The translations under genes were made by a program, and so were the position numbers. DNA of 64,000 nt, from contig NZ_AWQQ01000091.1 of NCBI RefSeq assembly GCF_002607855.1, positions 73,921 through 137,920 of the forward strand, written 5' to 3'. The stretch comes from Desulforamulus profundi (lineage in GTDB: Bacteria; Bacillota_B; Desulfotomaculia; Desulfotomaculales; Desulfotomaculaceae). The notes under the pieces are model-generated. The model was not told the DNA's origin and did not search any database. It saw only the letters and a program-made list of their open reading frames with translations. Positions 47,654-57,319 of this stretch are shown piece after piece; position 1 is the first letter of the stretch, and each line of letters starts with the position of its first letter.

Positions 47654-47798
47654 GCCATCACCCCGCCATGTCCAAGAACTGTTGACAACTCCTGTACATA
47701 TCTATGCGGGGAGATTGGTCAAATAGTACCCAAGGTTAAAGAAAGCCCCGTACCGCTTGGTCGGGTGCTAAGTATTAACAAAGTGCCTTGAACTTGCA

Positions 47799-47924
47799 GG
47801 GGTGGGTTCTGTTATCCTTAGCGAACGACTTGGCGGAGCACCGGAAACAGTCTTGTGCCCGGAGCGAGCCGTAGTGCTGTCGGTGCGGAGCATTGGAGAG
47901 AGCGGGGATAACAGAACCCACCCC
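47799..47924. repeat. Large nested inverted repeat (REPIN-like or structured RNA)
   Basis: Perfect 19-bp outer arms GGGGTGGGTTCTGTTATCC (47799-47817) and its complement (47906-47924) enclose inner pairings GCACCG/CGGTGC (47838-47843 with 47881-47886) and ACAG/CTGT (47847-47850 with 47877-47880). It fills the 319-base gap between the ComB-like gene and spoIIM; no gene is present there. Confidence 0.65.
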
Positions 47925-47972
47925 GCCCCCCGGGTATGCATACTCTGTGATTATCGTTTGGTCAGGAGCCAT

Positions 47973-48641
47973 TTATTTGCCAGCCAAGAAACCTTCTTCG
48001 ATAATCGCCTTCATAATGTATTCCGCCGCCAGCAGGTCTTCCAGGGAGTTGGCGCTGGCCGCCACCACGCAAATGCCGGTATTGTACTGATGGGCCGCTT
48101 CGATGGCTCTCCGGGCGGCGGCCCTGGCCGGGGCGGCAGCTTTTTTTCTCAGGGTTCTGGCCACCGTGCCGGTGGTCACTGCCGGAGCGCCGGCGGTAAA
48201 GGCGGCATCATAGGCAACACCCCCGGTTCCGGTGGCAGCCACCACAACTTTGCCCGACAGGTCACAGATTTTGGATGTTTCAGCCCCCAGGTTGGGAATA
48301 ATGGCGGTTACTTCTGCGCCACCCTGGCGCACCCCCGCCAGCAGCCTGGATGCATTTTCGGCCCTTTCCCGGTCGGTCCCCACCCGGGGTTCCGTCACCA
48401 GGACCACACTACTGCCCGCCGCCAGGGCGATTTCCGCTGCCCGCCTGCCAACGGCTTCAGGGTTCAGCTCCACCGGCGGGGAAGCGCCGTCCGGACTGGC
48501 TCCCAAAACGGCCAGTGCCCCGGCATCCAGGGCAGATTCCAGGGTGGTGGACATATCAATGACGTCCACCACCACTACCACCAACCCCTCCCGGGCAGCC
48601 CGGGCGGCCCCGCTGGCATTGGCCGTCAGGGTAACAAATTT
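47973..48641 (-). CDS. ComB-like hypothetical protein
   Basis: 222 aa from the ATG of MKFVTLTANASGAARAAREG, with AAAGGAGTTAGCAGG upstream. VVVVVDVIDMSTTLESALDAGA resembles the start of ComB (2-phosphosulfolactate phosphatase) proteins, where an Asp and Thr/Ser-rich loop follow; VLVTEPRVGTDRERAENASR and the tail SANSLEDLLAAEYIMKAIIEEG also fit loosely. Coenzyme M synthesis is not expected here, so substrate unknown. It forms a unit with the DUF3866 gene. Confidence 0.6.
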   Translation of the reverse strand, partial: KFVTLTANASGAARAAREGLVVVVVDVIDMSTTLESALDAGALAVLGASPDGASPPVELNPEAVGRRAAEIALAAGSSVVLVTEPRVGTDRERAENASRLLAGVRQGGAEVTAIIPNLGAETSKICDLSGKVVVAATGTGGVAYDAAFTAGAPAVTTGTVARTLRKKAAAPARAAARRAIEAAHQYNTGICVVAASANSLEDLLAAEYIMKAIIEEGFLAGK

Positions 48642-48712
48642 CATCCTGCTAACTCCTTTCCAAAGATTGTGCATTGTACTAAGAAATCTAAAATTAAAAC
48701 GGTGCCTGGTAC

Positions 48713-49789
48713 CTAAGATATTAAGTTATTTGTGACATAGATGCCGGCGGCTCCGGCAGCCAGGAAAAATTCCCGGTCCTGCTCCACAGTCCGGCCCATG
48801 GTGGTGACTTTGATGTTGTATTCTTGCAGGGCCTCCAGGGACGGTTGGGCGTCAACAACGGCGATATCATGTTTCTGACTGATGCCGCTCTCTGCAGCCT
48901 GCTGCAGCAGCAGTTCCAGCTTCGCCGGCTCCAGCTTCGGTAGGGCCACCGTGGCTTTGGTTAAGGCGATCTTCCCCAGGGCGGTACGGGTATGGTGCTG
49001 ATGCCCCGGTGCCTTTCCCGGACATCCGCAAAGCTGATGCGGGGGATGGCAACGGGTTTGCCGCCCAGAACAGTGACGGCATTGATAATCTCGCCCTGCT
49101 CCACCCCGGTAAAGCCGTAGCGGGAACCACTGCCCACAATGCCCGGTCCCATGGCCGCAATGATAACATCCGCTCCGGCCACGGCCTTACAGGCCAGCAA
49201 ACCCGTATAGATGTTGATGGCCTCCAGATCGCCCCCAAAGGCATGGCCGCAGGTGACGGCTTGGTGAAGGAGGCCCTTTTCTTTGAGTTCAAAAACCATT
49301 CTGGACAGGGCCATGGGAAGGGCTGCACCGTCGGTCATTAGGTAGCTACCTTCAGCTTGCCGCCACCCAGTTTTTTAATGGCGGCTGCCACCGGGGCAAG
49401 CATGCTGTGGAGAGTGCCAATAATCACAGGGGTCCCCTCCAGGGAATCCGTTTGCTGCATGATCTCCGCATAGGGACTGTCCGGTTCCTCCACCGCCAGG
49501 ACCTTTACCTGACAGGGGCTGTAACGCAGTTTCATAATATGTCCTTCTTCGGAAACATCTTTTTCCGGGCTGGACAGGTTTCCCATAACAAAATGAGCAC
49601 CTCCGGTGCCCAACTTTTTATAAACGGCGGTGGTATTTAAAATCACCTTATCCCCCGGCTGCACGGTCCTGTGAGATCATCATAGTTAACAGCCCGCTGG
49701 GTCTCGCCCTGCATTTCTACCAGGCATTCCGTAATACCCTTTCTGTTGCCGGTGATTTCTTTTACGACCCCCAAACGAGTACGAATCAA
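48713..49789 (-). CDS. DUF3866 family protein
   Basis: 359 aa after repairing three one-base deletions (near 49668, 49342 and 48995). Starts at TTG 49789 behind AAGGAGGTCTTTTT. Conserved stretches: KGITEVxVE-like N-terminus (RKGITECLVEMQGETQRAVN), LRYSPCQVKVLAVEEPDSPY, MTDGAALPMALSRMV, TCGHAFGGDLEAINIYTGL, FADVRERHRGIS. DUF3866 is widespread in Clostridia and Actinobacteria next to cell envelope and spore genes; function unknown. Confidence 0.88.
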
Positions 49790-49867
49790 AAAAAGACCTC
49801 CTTGATTTTAAGGTTGGTTATAACTCAATAGTATGGTCGTGGAATTTTATGTAAACTAAAACCAGTT

Positions 49868-50128
49868 CTACCTAATGCAATTATTTACATAATATCTTCT
49901 CTCTAAACTTTTGTTTAGTTGTCTAACTTTTATCCAACTTTTTCTCAATCTCACCCAGACGGTTCTTATTTCACGCAACTCCTCCTCTATTTTCCCGAAA
50001 TGATTCTTAGAGGTACGGCCTGTTAATAGAACACAAGCCATACGACCCAACACTACCATAATCACCACAAGAACAATAAAATTGAAAAGCTGGGCTAGCA
50101 AGGTCGCGTTAAAACCTAAACTTTCCAT
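49868..50128 (-). CDS. Small membrane protein with helical tail
   Basis: 86 aa; ATAAAGGAGTAGTGCC precedes ATG 50128. One membrane helix (LLAQLFNFIVLVVIMVVLG) and a charged tail with coiled-coil character (KIEEELREIRTVWVRLRKSW). It begins 4 bases after the stop of the upstream peptidase gene and is translated with it. No family recognised; the last 20 residues look less regular, so a frame change there cannot be excluded. Confidence 0.6.
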   Translation of the reverse strand: MESLGFNATLLAQLFNFIVLVVIMVVLGRMACVLLTGRTSKNHFGKIEEELREIRTVWVRLRKSWIKVRQLNKSLERRYYVNNCIR

Positions 50129-50132
50129 GGCA

Positions 50133-51272
50133 CTACTCCTTTATTGCCTGGGCCACCTTGATGATCTCAACCATGAGTTGCGCGTTTGCCACCAGGTTTT
50201 CTTCGGTAATAAATTCCTCCGTGGTATGGACCTTGGACATGCCAATACCCAGATTGGCGCAGGCGATGCCCTGGCCGTTGAAAATATTGGCGTCACTGCC
50301 ACCGCCGGTTTGCCCCAGGAACGGCTTGACCCCGATGTTTTCCGCTGCCTGCATGGCAATGCGGACCGGCAGGGCCTCCGGCGCCAGATTGATCGGGTCG
50401 TATTCTTTTTCCACCTTAATCACCGCTGTGGCTCCGAATTTCTCCGCTGCTTTGTTTATTTCATCCACCATGTGATCGATTTGGTCCTTTGCTTTGGCAG
50501 GGTTAATGCTGCGGGCTTCACCTTTGATGGTGGTTTGTTCCGGCACAATATTGGTGGCCACCCCGCCGGCAATCACGCCGATATTGGAAGTGGTTTCTTC
50601 ATCAATGCGGCCTACCTTCATGCCGGCAATGGCGTGGGATGCCACCACGATGGCGTTAATGCCCTGTTCCGGGGCAATTCCGGCATGGGCTGCTTTTCCT
50701 TTAATGGTGGCAGTCAAGCTGTACTGGGTAGGGGCTTGGATAATGATTTCCCCCGGGGGACCCCCGCTGTCAAGAACAAAACCAATCTTGGCCTGAATAC
50801 AGTTGTAGTCCAAATTTTTGGCGCCCACCAGGCCGATTTCCTCTGCTACGGTAAAGACCACCTGAATGCCGCCGTGGGCGATATTCTTTTCCTTAACCAC
50901 CCGCAGGCACTCCAGTATGGCCACGATGCCTGCTTTGTCATCCGAGCCTAAAACGGTGTCGCCGGCGGAGGTGATGACACCGTTTTCCCGCCTGGGTCTG
51001 ACTCCTTTGCCCGGTTTTACGGTATCCATATGGGCGGAGAGCAGCATGGGTCCTTTTCCCCCGTTCCCTGGCAGGGTGGCAATGACATTGCCGGTTCCCC
51101 GGCCTACCTCTACATGATCACCGGCATTATCCTCAATCACTTCAAGACCCATGGCCGCCAGTCTCTCCTTGAGCAGGTCGGCCAGCTGCCGTTCTGCACC
51201 GGATTCACTGTCCACCTGGACCAGTTCCATAAATTCCTGAACTACCCTTTCTGCGTTAACCAAAGGGGTCAC
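50133..51272 (-). CDS. M20-family metallopeptidase (PepT-like)
   Basis: 379 aa. Zinc ligands in LLSAHMDTVKPG and GSDDKAG, the catalytic Glu pair in VAEEIGLVGAK, DSGGPPGEI, and a dimerisation domain (KGKAAHAGIAPEQGINAIV). Closest to the PepT2 / tripeptide aminopeptidase-like group of Firmicutes. Cytosolic. Upstream of the small membrane protein, convergent with nothing, separated from the kor operon by its terminator. Confidence 0.93.
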   Translation of the reverse strand: MTPLVNAERVVQEFMELVQVDSESGAERQLADLLKERLAAMGLEVIEDNAGDHVEVGRGTGNVIATLPGNGGKGPMLLSAHMDTVKPGKGVRPRRENGVITSAGDTVLGSDDKAGIVAILECLRVVKEKNIAHGGIQVVFTVAEEIGLVGAKNLDYNCIQAKIGFVLDSGGPPGEIIIQAPTQYSLTATIKGKAAHAGIAPEQGINAIVVASHAIAGMKVGRIDEETTSNIGVIAGGVATNIVPEQTTIKGEARSINPAKAKDQIDHMVDEINKAAEKFGATAVIKVEKEYDPINLAPEALPVRIAMQAAENIGVKPFLGQTGGGSDANIFNGQGIACANLGIGMSKVHTTEEFITEENLVANAQLMVEIIKVAQAIKE

Positions 51273-51323
51273 CTCCAGAATTTTCTACCTGCTGTCCACC
51301 AACTTAATACATGGTTAAAAGAA

Positions 51324-51369
51324 AGTCAAGCCGGAAGCATACATTTCATTCTATGCCACCGGCTTGACT
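51324..51369 (-). terminator. kor operon terminator
   Basis: Perfect 11-bp stem AGTCAAGCCGG/CCGGCTTGACT with a 24-base loop, followed by TTCTTTTAACC on the minus strand. Confidence 0.75.
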
Positions 51370-51384
51370 GATTTTGGATTCTTT

Positions 51385-51933
51385 TTACTTTTTCATCTCC
51401 CTGACCAACTGCACACCCTTCTCCAGGGCCTGCTGGTTAACCGGAATCATGTTGTGACGCCTGGCAGGCAGCACCTTCTTTAAAGATTCCACCACAGACT
51501 CAATAGAGACAATGCCGGTTAATTCAATTAAAGCGCCAAGAATAACGTTGTTGGCAACTTTTGTATTGCCTAACTCTTCGGCAATCTGGTTGGCCGGAAT
51601 TTCCATTACCTGAACGTCATCCCGTTTTACCTTCTGGTCAACCAGTGAGGAATTGATCAGAATGTATCCCCCGGGCACCACGGCCTTTTCAAACTTATCT
51701 AGGGAGGGGCGGTTCATCACAATCAGTGTGGTGGGTTCGGTGACCAGGGGCGAACTGATGGGATCGTCGGAAATCGTGACACCACAGTTGGCGGTACCGC
51801 CGCGCATTTCCGGACCATAGGAAGGAATCCAGGCCACCTGTTTATTTTCAATCATTCCTGCGTAGGCTAGCAATTGACCGGTGGAGAGAACCCCCTGGCC
51901 GCCAAAGCCTGCAATCAAAATTTCCTGCAGCAT
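51385..51933 (-). CDS. korC: 2-oxoacid:ferredoxin oxidoreductase gamma subunit
   Basis: 182 aa. [22 protein letters not shown] and [17 protein letters not shown] are the gamma-subunit signatures. With alpha, beta and ferredoxin-like delta it converts a 2-oxoacid plus CoA to acyl-CoA, CO2 and reduced ferredoxin. Subunit order D-A-B-C and alpha sequence suggest 2-oxoglutarate or a branched-chain acid rather than pyruvate. Confidence 0.94.
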   Translation of the reverse strand: MLQEILIAGFGGQGVLSTGQLLAYAGMIENKQVAWIPSYGPEMRGGTANCGVTISDDPISSPLVTEPTTLIVMNRPSLDKFEKAVVPGGYILINSSLVDQKVKRDDVQVMEIPANQIAEELGNTKVANNVILGALIELTGIVSIESVVESLKKVLPARRHNMIPVNQQALEKGVQLVREMKK

Positions 51934-52669
51934 TTACTTCACCTCCGCCGGTTCTTTATATACACCGAGAGGATAGTACGGAAGCATGTTGTCCGCCAGC
52001 CACTTGAGAGACTCTTTGGGTGACAGGCCCCAGTTGGTAGGACAGGTGGAAAGAACTTCCACCAGGGCAAAGCCCAGCCCGGCCTGTTGAACTTCAAAGG
52101 CCTTCCGGATGGCCTTCTTGGCCTGCATGATATGCTTGGGATCATGTACCGAAACACGGGCAATATAAGCCGCCCCGTCCAGGGTGGACAGCATTTCAGA
52201 AACCTTCACCGGCAGGCCGGCAGCATCCTTTTCCCTTCCTTCGGGTGGTGGTTGTCTTCTGGCCCGGCAGGGTAGTGGGTGCCATTTGACCGCCGGTCAT
52301 GCCATAAACGGCGTTATTAACAAATATAGTAGTAATTTTCTCGCCACGGGCAGCGGCGTGAACAATTTCGGCGGTTCCGATGGAGGCCAGGTCGCCGTCC
52401 CCCTGGTAGGTGAACACCATCCGGTCAGGCAGTGTGCGCTTGATCCCGGTAGCCACGGCGGGAGCACGACCATGGGCAGCCTGGAACATGTCGATGTTAA
52501 AATAATCATAGGCAAACACAGAACAGCCAACGGGGCAAACACCCACGGTGTTATCCCGGATTCCCATCTCGTCAATCACTTCGGCCACCAGGCGGTGGAT
52601 AATGCCGTGGGTGCAGCCGGGGCAATAGTGGAACTGCTTATCCGTCAGGGTTTCCGGACGCTTAAACAT
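51934..52669 (-). CDS. korB: 2-oxoacid:ferredoxin oxidoreductase beta subunit
   Basis: About 245 aa. TPP-binding beta subunit: [54 protein letters not shown] (GDGD...), [18 protein letters not shown]. The frame changes near 52235; adding two C in the C run restores [20 protein letters not shown], which fits the family (TTTPYGR). Directly between korA and korC. Confidence 0.92.
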
Positions 52670-52680
52670 AACCTTATCTA

Positions 52681-53748
52681 TTATTCAGCACCCCCTGCCA
52701 TGATTTTCTTAACCTCTGCCAAAACATCCTTGGCCAGGGGCACCATACCGCCGCTGCGGCCATAGAAGCAGACAGGCTTTTTGCCGTTGACAGCCAGCCT
52801 TACATCTTCAACCATTTGGCCCATGTTCATCTCAACACATAAAAACTTTTCAGTGTGCTCCGCAGCTCTGGCGTAAACCTCGGACGGGAAAGGCCACAGG
52901 GTAATGGGCCGAATCAAACCGGCCTTAATGCCTTCCGCCCGGGCTTTATCCACCACGGACTTGGCGATACGGGCCGCGGTGCCAAATCCCGTTAAGACAA
53001 TTTCCGCATCGTCCAGCTGGTATTCCTCCCAGCGGGTTTCCTCGGCGGCAATCACTTCATACTTGGCATACAGTTTTTTATTCAGTTCTTCACAGACCTC
53101 AGGCACAATGTATAAGGAATTGATAATATTGGGTTTTCCTCTGCCCTTTAAACCGCCGGCAGCCCAGGGCTTGGCAGGAATCTCAGGCACTGTGACCTCA
53201 TCGGCCAGTTCCACCGGTTCCATCATTTGCCCGAGGATACCGTCCCCAACCAGCATCACCGGTGTCCTGTACTTATCGCTTACGTCAAAGGCCACCTGCA
53301 TCAAATCGATAATTTCCTGTACGGACGCAGGGGCCAGTACAACCAGCTTATAATCGCCGTGGCCACCGCCTTTGACAGCCTGGAAATAGTCGGACTGGGC
53401 CGGGGCAATGTTGCCAAGGCCGGGACCCCCCCGCATAACGTTCACAATCACACAGGGCAGCTCAGCCCCAACCAGGTAGGAAATCCCTTCCTGCATGAGA
53501 CTTAACCCGGGGCTGGAGGATGAAGTCAGTACTCTGAAACCGGCACCGGCAGCTCCGTATGCCATGTTAATGGAAGAGGTTTCACTTTCCGCCTGTAAAA
53601 AAACGCCTCCTACCTCAGGCATACGTTTTGCCAGGTAGTGAGGTAACTCACTCTGGGGGGTAATGGGATAACCAAAGAAATGACGGCAGCCGGCCCGAAT
53701 GGCTCCCTCGCCGATGGCCTCGTTCCCTTTCATCAGCACCTTGCTCAA
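52681..53748 (-). CDS. korA: 2-oxoacid:ferredoxin oxidoreductase alpha subunit
   Basis: 355 aa. [20 protein letters not shown] and [20 protein letters not shown] are typical alpha-subunit (KorA/VorB) motifs, with [18 protein letters not shown]. The C-terminal domain has [18 protein letters not shown]. Overlaps the korD stop by 4 bases. The Kor/Vor distinction cannot be settled by eye. Confidence 0.93.
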   Translation of the reverse strand: MSKVLMKGNEAIGEGAIRAGCRHFFGYPITPQSELPHYLAKRMPEVGGVFLQAESETSSINMAYGAAGAGFRVLTSSSSPGLSLMQEGISYLVGAELPCVIVNVMRGGPGLGNIAPAQSDYFQAVKGGGHGDYKLVVLAPASVQEIIDLMQVAFDVSDKYRTPVMLVGDGILGQMMEPVELADEVTVPEIPAKPWAAGGLKGRGKPNIINSLYIVPEVCEELNKKLYAKYEVIAAEETRWEEYQLDDAEIVLTGFGTAARIAKSVVDKARAEGIKAGLIRPITLWPFPSEVYARAAEHTEKFLCVEMNMGQMVEDVRLAVNGKKPVCFYGRSGGMVPLAKDVLAEVKKIMAGGAE

Positions 53749-53963
53749 GCCTGTTTCTCCTCTTTTACGACTTCAATTACCACGTCCGGACACATGCGGG
53801 CACACATGGCACAGCCCTTGCATTTATCCATCTCTACCACCGTTGCCGGGTGAAAACCCATGGCATTAAAGTGTTCTGCCCGGACAATGATCTTTTCTGG
53901 GCAAACCGTGATGCATAGTTCGCAGCCTTTGCAGCGCTCTTCCCGGAATGATACTGTGGCCAA
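53745..53963 (-). CDS. korD: Ferredoxin-like delta subunit of the 2-oxoacid oxidoreductase
   Basis: 72 aa with two [4Fe-4S] motifs: CKGCELCITVCPEKI and CKGCAMCARMCPDVV. It donates the acceptor clusters of the complex. First gene of the korDABC operon, with GGAGGGAAT before the ATG. Confidence 0.95.
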   Translation of the reverse strand: MATVSFREERCKGCELCITVCPEKIIVRAEHFNAMGFHPATVVEMDKCKGCAMCARMCPDVVIEVVKEEKQA

Positions 53964-54044
53964 GTTCTATTCCCTCCTTGATTCGTTAATTGATCTATGG
54001 TAAAAATTAGCTGGCGTTGCGCCAATGATTCGACAATTTTTACT

Positions 54045-54057
54045 GGGGTCTGACCCC
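54045..54057. repeat. REP-like half site
   Basis: GGGGTCTGACCCC palindrome, the same tip as the type A repeat at 41448. It sits at the 3' end of the broken ATPase gene. Confidence 0.5.
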
Positions 54058-54058
54058 G

Positions 54059-54425
54059 TTAGCCTTCGCCGAAAGCTTCCTCCCAGGGGGTTTTCATATA
54101 AAACTCCAAGCAGAATGGGAACCCCCGGTAACTTTGCTTCAACTTCCTTTCCAGCGGCCCGGGGGATGCCAGAAAGGCCACCGGCAGGCCAAGTCTTGCG
54201 GCCATCTCCGAGACTTTACCGTAACCTTCCACCATCACCTGAGCGTCGGTGTGATGGCTCAGATTGGTATTGCTGACAAGGCCCGTCACTGATAATATCC
54301 AGGTCCACCAGGGAGACCTTCTCTCCCCGTTGGTGCAGCATGCGGGCAAAGTTAATGAAAATCTCCGTTTTGCCGCTGCCAAGATTGGCGGTAAAAATTG
54401 TAACTGGTTTTATGTTAATTTGCAT
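54059..54425 (-). pseudogene. MinD/ParA-like ATPase with internal deletion
   Basis: ATG 54425 behind GGAGGTTTTGTTCA. MQINIKPVTIFTANLGSGKT holds the Walker A, and GEKVSLVDLDI the following strand. At about 54290 the sequence jumps out of frame to VTGLVSNTNLSHHTDAQVMV, the C-terminal third (the usual NxN region), ending in FYMKTPWEEAFGEG. About 100 residues with Walker B are missing. Presumably once a P-loop ATPase adjacent to kor; not functional as read. Confidence 0.65.
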
Positions 54426-54520
54426 TGAACAAAACCTCCGCTGTTTACTAAATATTTCGTCTAATCTCACAAAAAACCTTCCCCGGCGGGCGTAAAAAAT
54501 GACCGGTTGAGGCACTTTGG

Positions 54521-55351
54521 TTAATTCCGCCCCAACTGGTCCAGGTAATTCAGCATTTTGTTTTTCTCAATGACCTTGGTAAGACTGTATTTCTCGGTAA
54601 ACAGGTGAAAAACAATTAAAAAACCAGGTAACCGATTTTAACCGCCTCCGGCAAAACCAGCACCGAAGTGATCCCGATGGTTGCTCCCAGGGCGTTGGAG
54701 CCGGTGTCCCCCATCATGGCCCCGGCCCGCAGGTCCGTAGGTAAATAGGCCAACAGGCCCCTGCGGTTATGACAGCCCAAATCAAATCGCCGGCGGGCCA
54801 ACCCCCAAGGAATAACAGCATGACCCCCAGCAAAAATCCTTTGCCGGCCCTGCCCGGACGGAGGTCCAGCAAATTAATGGCGTTTACCGACAGGGCGATG
54901 ACCAGGGTGTTGATGATGACTTGCTGCCAGCCATGGCTGATGGCGACGGCCACCGCCAGGGACATCAAGCCTCCCGCCGCCAGTTTCAGTCCCCCGGTGG
55001 TTAATTCTCCTCGCAGCATTTTTTTGATGTGCCCCTTCAGCCGCTGTCCGCCCGGGAACCAAAGACATCATCGGCCATGCCGAGCAAGGTCATAGAACCA
55101 AGGACAAAGAGATAAATGAACCCTGTTGTGCGATAATGTTCCGGTTGGATGAATAAAAGCAGGCCGGTGGGCAAAAGGGCGCTGAGAAAAAATAAAAAAC
55201 CCGCCCCTACAGGGATGCTGTCGCCCCGAAAGTTAGGCCTGACGAATCCTGCCTCGCTAATTAACTTTAACACGCTGGGCAGGAGAAACTTTGCCACTCC
55301 ATAGGCCACAAGTGCGGCCGGAAACATGGTCCAGTAAGCATTTTGGAACAT
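54521..55351 (-). CDS. MraY-like glycosyltransferase family 4 membrane protein
   Basis: About 277 aa after three one-base deletions (near 55035, 54772, 54610). ATG 55351 behind CGAGGTGTTCCT. Eight or so membrane segments; GMADDVFGSR (DD motif), NAINLLDLRPGRAGKG (NxxNxxDGxDG-like, here DLRPGR) and MMGDTGSNALGATIG match the polyprenyl-phosphate sugar-1-phosphate transferase family. Shorter than MraY (about 320 aa). Clustered with GT2, SteB-like and SteA-like genes, suggesting envelope glycan work. Confidence 0.82.
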
Positions 55352-55403
55352 AGGAACACCTCGAAAATCGGACGTCGGTCGTCAGTCGTCGGACGCCGGA
55401 AAT

Positions 55404-55445
55404 ATCAGCCATCAGCCATCAGCCATCAGCCATCAGCCATCAGCC
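55404..55445. repeat. Heptanucleotide tandem repeat
   Basis: Six exact copies of ATCAGCC. Preceded by a CGTCGGTCGTCAGTCGTCGG stretch, also internally repetitive. Lies upstream of the MraY-like gene. Confidence 0.9.
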
Positions 55446-55631
55446 AATTTTAGGACAGATGAAAAAGTAAGTCAAGAGGATATCTTGTTATTCCCGTTCA
55501 CGGCATGAAGTTGGCTAACTTAACATATATTTTATGTAAACCTTATTCGCGTAGGCTAGTTTTCCATATATGTAAAACTACGCATACCTATTATTGCCAA
55601 AATTTAGGGATATTTTACTTTTTAAATCTGT

Positions 55632-55682
55632 AAGGTGCCAGGCCCTTCATTGATCCTCTGAAGTGAAGTGGCCTGGCACCTT
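55632..55682. repeat. REP-like hairpin (type C) or terminator
   Basis: AAGGTGCCAGGCC/GGCCTGGCACCTT arms with additional inner CTTCA/TGAAG pairing. A shorter relative, GGTGCCTGGTACC, is at 48701-48713. It follows the GT2 gene. The rest of 55446-55631 shows no gene. Confidence 0.55.
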
Positions 55683-55712
55683 ATTGATCGGTTTTTTATT
55701 ATCAACCGTTTA

Positions 55713-56417
55713 TTACTGGTTCCGTACCCGCGTAAAGCCGTATTTCATAAAGCAGCCTGCGAGGACTCTGGCTACGTGGACAAATTGTTTGCCCCTGTGC
55801 AGGAAGCCTTTCAGGTCCCTGCCGGTCTCGGCGTGAGACATTTGAGTGGGAACCTCCAGCACCCGAAAACCTGCCCGGGCCACTTTAATGGTAAGGGCTA
55901 CCTCTACACCGTAACCGGAAGCAAAGGGAACCACCTTTTCCAGAACCCTGCGGGTCATCACCCTTTGGCCGGATAAAGGGGCATTGCTTTCCAAACCGGC
56001 GAAACGACGGATACCCGCCCGGGCCAGATTTTTTACCAGGCCAAAGCCGCCTTTCTTTTTGGCCCGGGGAAACTGCGCAATGGTCATGTCGGCGGTGTTA
56101 TGCAGAACCGGCAAAATGAGCGCCCTGGCCTCCAGGGAGCTGCTGCCCAGGTCACCGTCCAAAAGGGCCACGATATCACCGGTGGCCTTGGCCACTCCGG
56201 TATTGAGGGCCCCGCCCTTTCCCATATTATTCGGCAGTGAAATAACCGTGGCCCCTGCCTGCCTGGCCAGTTCCGCAGTTTCATCCGAAGATGCGTCATC
56301 CACTACAATAATTTCCGATACTTCGGGAATCGCCAGGACTCCTTTCACGGTATCGATAATGCGTGCCGCTTCATTATGTGCGGGAATTACCACTGACACT
56401 TTGGCCAGGTTTGACAT
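55713..56417 (-). CDS. Glycosyltransferase family 2
   Basis: 234 aa from ATG 56417 (GGAGGTGTGGGTA upstream). VSVVIPAHNEAARIIDTVKG, VVDDASSDETAELAR, and GALNTGVAKATGDIVALLDGDL (DxD-like) are GT-A fold motifs. No membrane segments, so probably a soluble or loosely membrane-bound transferase. Its start lies within the 3' end of the SteB-like gene (44-base overlap). Confidence 0.92.
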   Translation of the reverse strand: MSNLAKVSVVIPAHNEAARIIDTVKGVLAIPEVSEIIVVDDASSDETAELARQAGATVISLPNNMGKGGALNTGVAKATGDIVALLDGDLGSSSLEARALILPVLHNTADMTIAQFPRAKKKGGFGLVKNLARAGIRRFAGLESNAPLSGQRVMTRRVLEKVVPFASGYGVEVALTIKVARAGFRVLEVPTQMSHAETGRDLKGFLHRGKQFVHVARVLAGCFMKYGFTRVRNQ

Positions 56418-57306
56418 TACCCACACCTCCAGTGGCGGTATCAATGGGTGGCAGCAACTGTTTGGCAGTGGGTTTTACCCCGTAATGCCCGGGTTTTCCG
56501 GCAATGGCAAGCACCAACGCCAGTTGACCGGGAGGTGTTTCCACATTATCCACCGTGCTGACCCGTTTCTTTTGATAGTCCTTCATATAGGAATACGTTA
56601 CGTCTGTCTCTTCAACCCCAAAAACCGGCAGTTTCTGTTGCAAGAAATAATCAATCATAGGATAATCCAGAATTTCCGTCTTGACCAATGATCGGTCCTG
56701 ACTGCCGCCAATGAATATTACCCCGTCAACCGGCACACCATAATCACCGGATAACTTAAGCAGTTCTGCCTGGGCCAATGTATTCAACAACGCTTGCTTC
56801 TCACCGGTTAAAATGCCTCTGGCGGTTTCCGCGGCCAGCTGCTTAACAAGGGCATTGTCATCCGCTTCCTTGAGGTTTAACTCACTGACCAGCCTGTCCT
56901 TGCGCCCGGTCAAATCAAACCCGTCAAGGACGGTGGTAACGGACTGGACGGTGGCCCCGGCCATGGTTAACGTATTGACCAGGTCATCCCGGAACCCGTA
57001 ACTGTTGGTCTCCACAATGGCCAACCGTTTGCCGGTCAGCTTTCCGGCAACCAGCGGCGGTAAAACCTGCTTTTCAAACTGTTTCTGAATGTTATTGTCA
57101 ATTTCCAGGTTGTTGGCCCTGGCTTGTACAGCTTCATTTTTTTGGCGCAATTCTTCCAATTGAATTTCCAGCCTGTCGGCCAACTGCTGCTGCCTTTTTA
57201 CAATAACCTCATTTCCCAGTACTGCACTACCAACTAAAATGCCTATGCCCAGGGCGATAAAAACAGCCACCAAAGAGGCAATATGGTAGCGATAATCAAT
57301 TATCAC
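56374..57306 (-). CDS. SteB-like / DUF3186 (MctB) membrane protein
   Basis: 310 aa. N-terminal membrane helix (HIASLVAVFIALGIGILVGS), then a coiled coil (VIVKRQQQLADRLEIQLEEL) and an extracytoplasmic alpha/beta domain. This is the DUF3186 layout, annotated as copper transporter MctB in mycobacteria and as SteB in actinobacteria. Here it follows a SteA-like gene, so the SteA/SteB reading fits better than copper transport. Confidence 0.85.
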   Translation of the reverse strand: MIIDYRYHIASLVAVFIALGIGILVGSAVLGNEVIVKRQQQLADRLEIQLEELRQKNEAVQARANNLEIDNNIQKQFEKQVLPPLVAGKLTGKRLAIVETNSYGFRDDLVNTLTMAGATVQSVTTVLDGFDLTGRKDRLVSELNLKEADDNALVKQLAAETARGILTGEKQALLNTLAQAELLKLSGDYGVPVDGVIFIGGSQDRSLVKTEILDYPMIDYFLQQKLPVFGVEETDVTYSYMKDYQKKRVSTVDNVETPPGQLALVLAIAGKPGHYGVKPTAKQLLPPIDTATGGVGNVKPGQSVSGNSRT

Positions 57307-57319
57307 TCAGAACTTCCTC

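Noticed and set aside
54045..54057. GGGGTCTGACCCC as a kor terminator
   Set aside because: It lies upstream of korD and has no T run; it matches REP-like tips instead.
56374..57306. Copper transporter annotation for the DUF3186 protein
   Set aside because: Only one membrane helix and no copper-ligand motifs are seen, and the neighbour is SteA-like.
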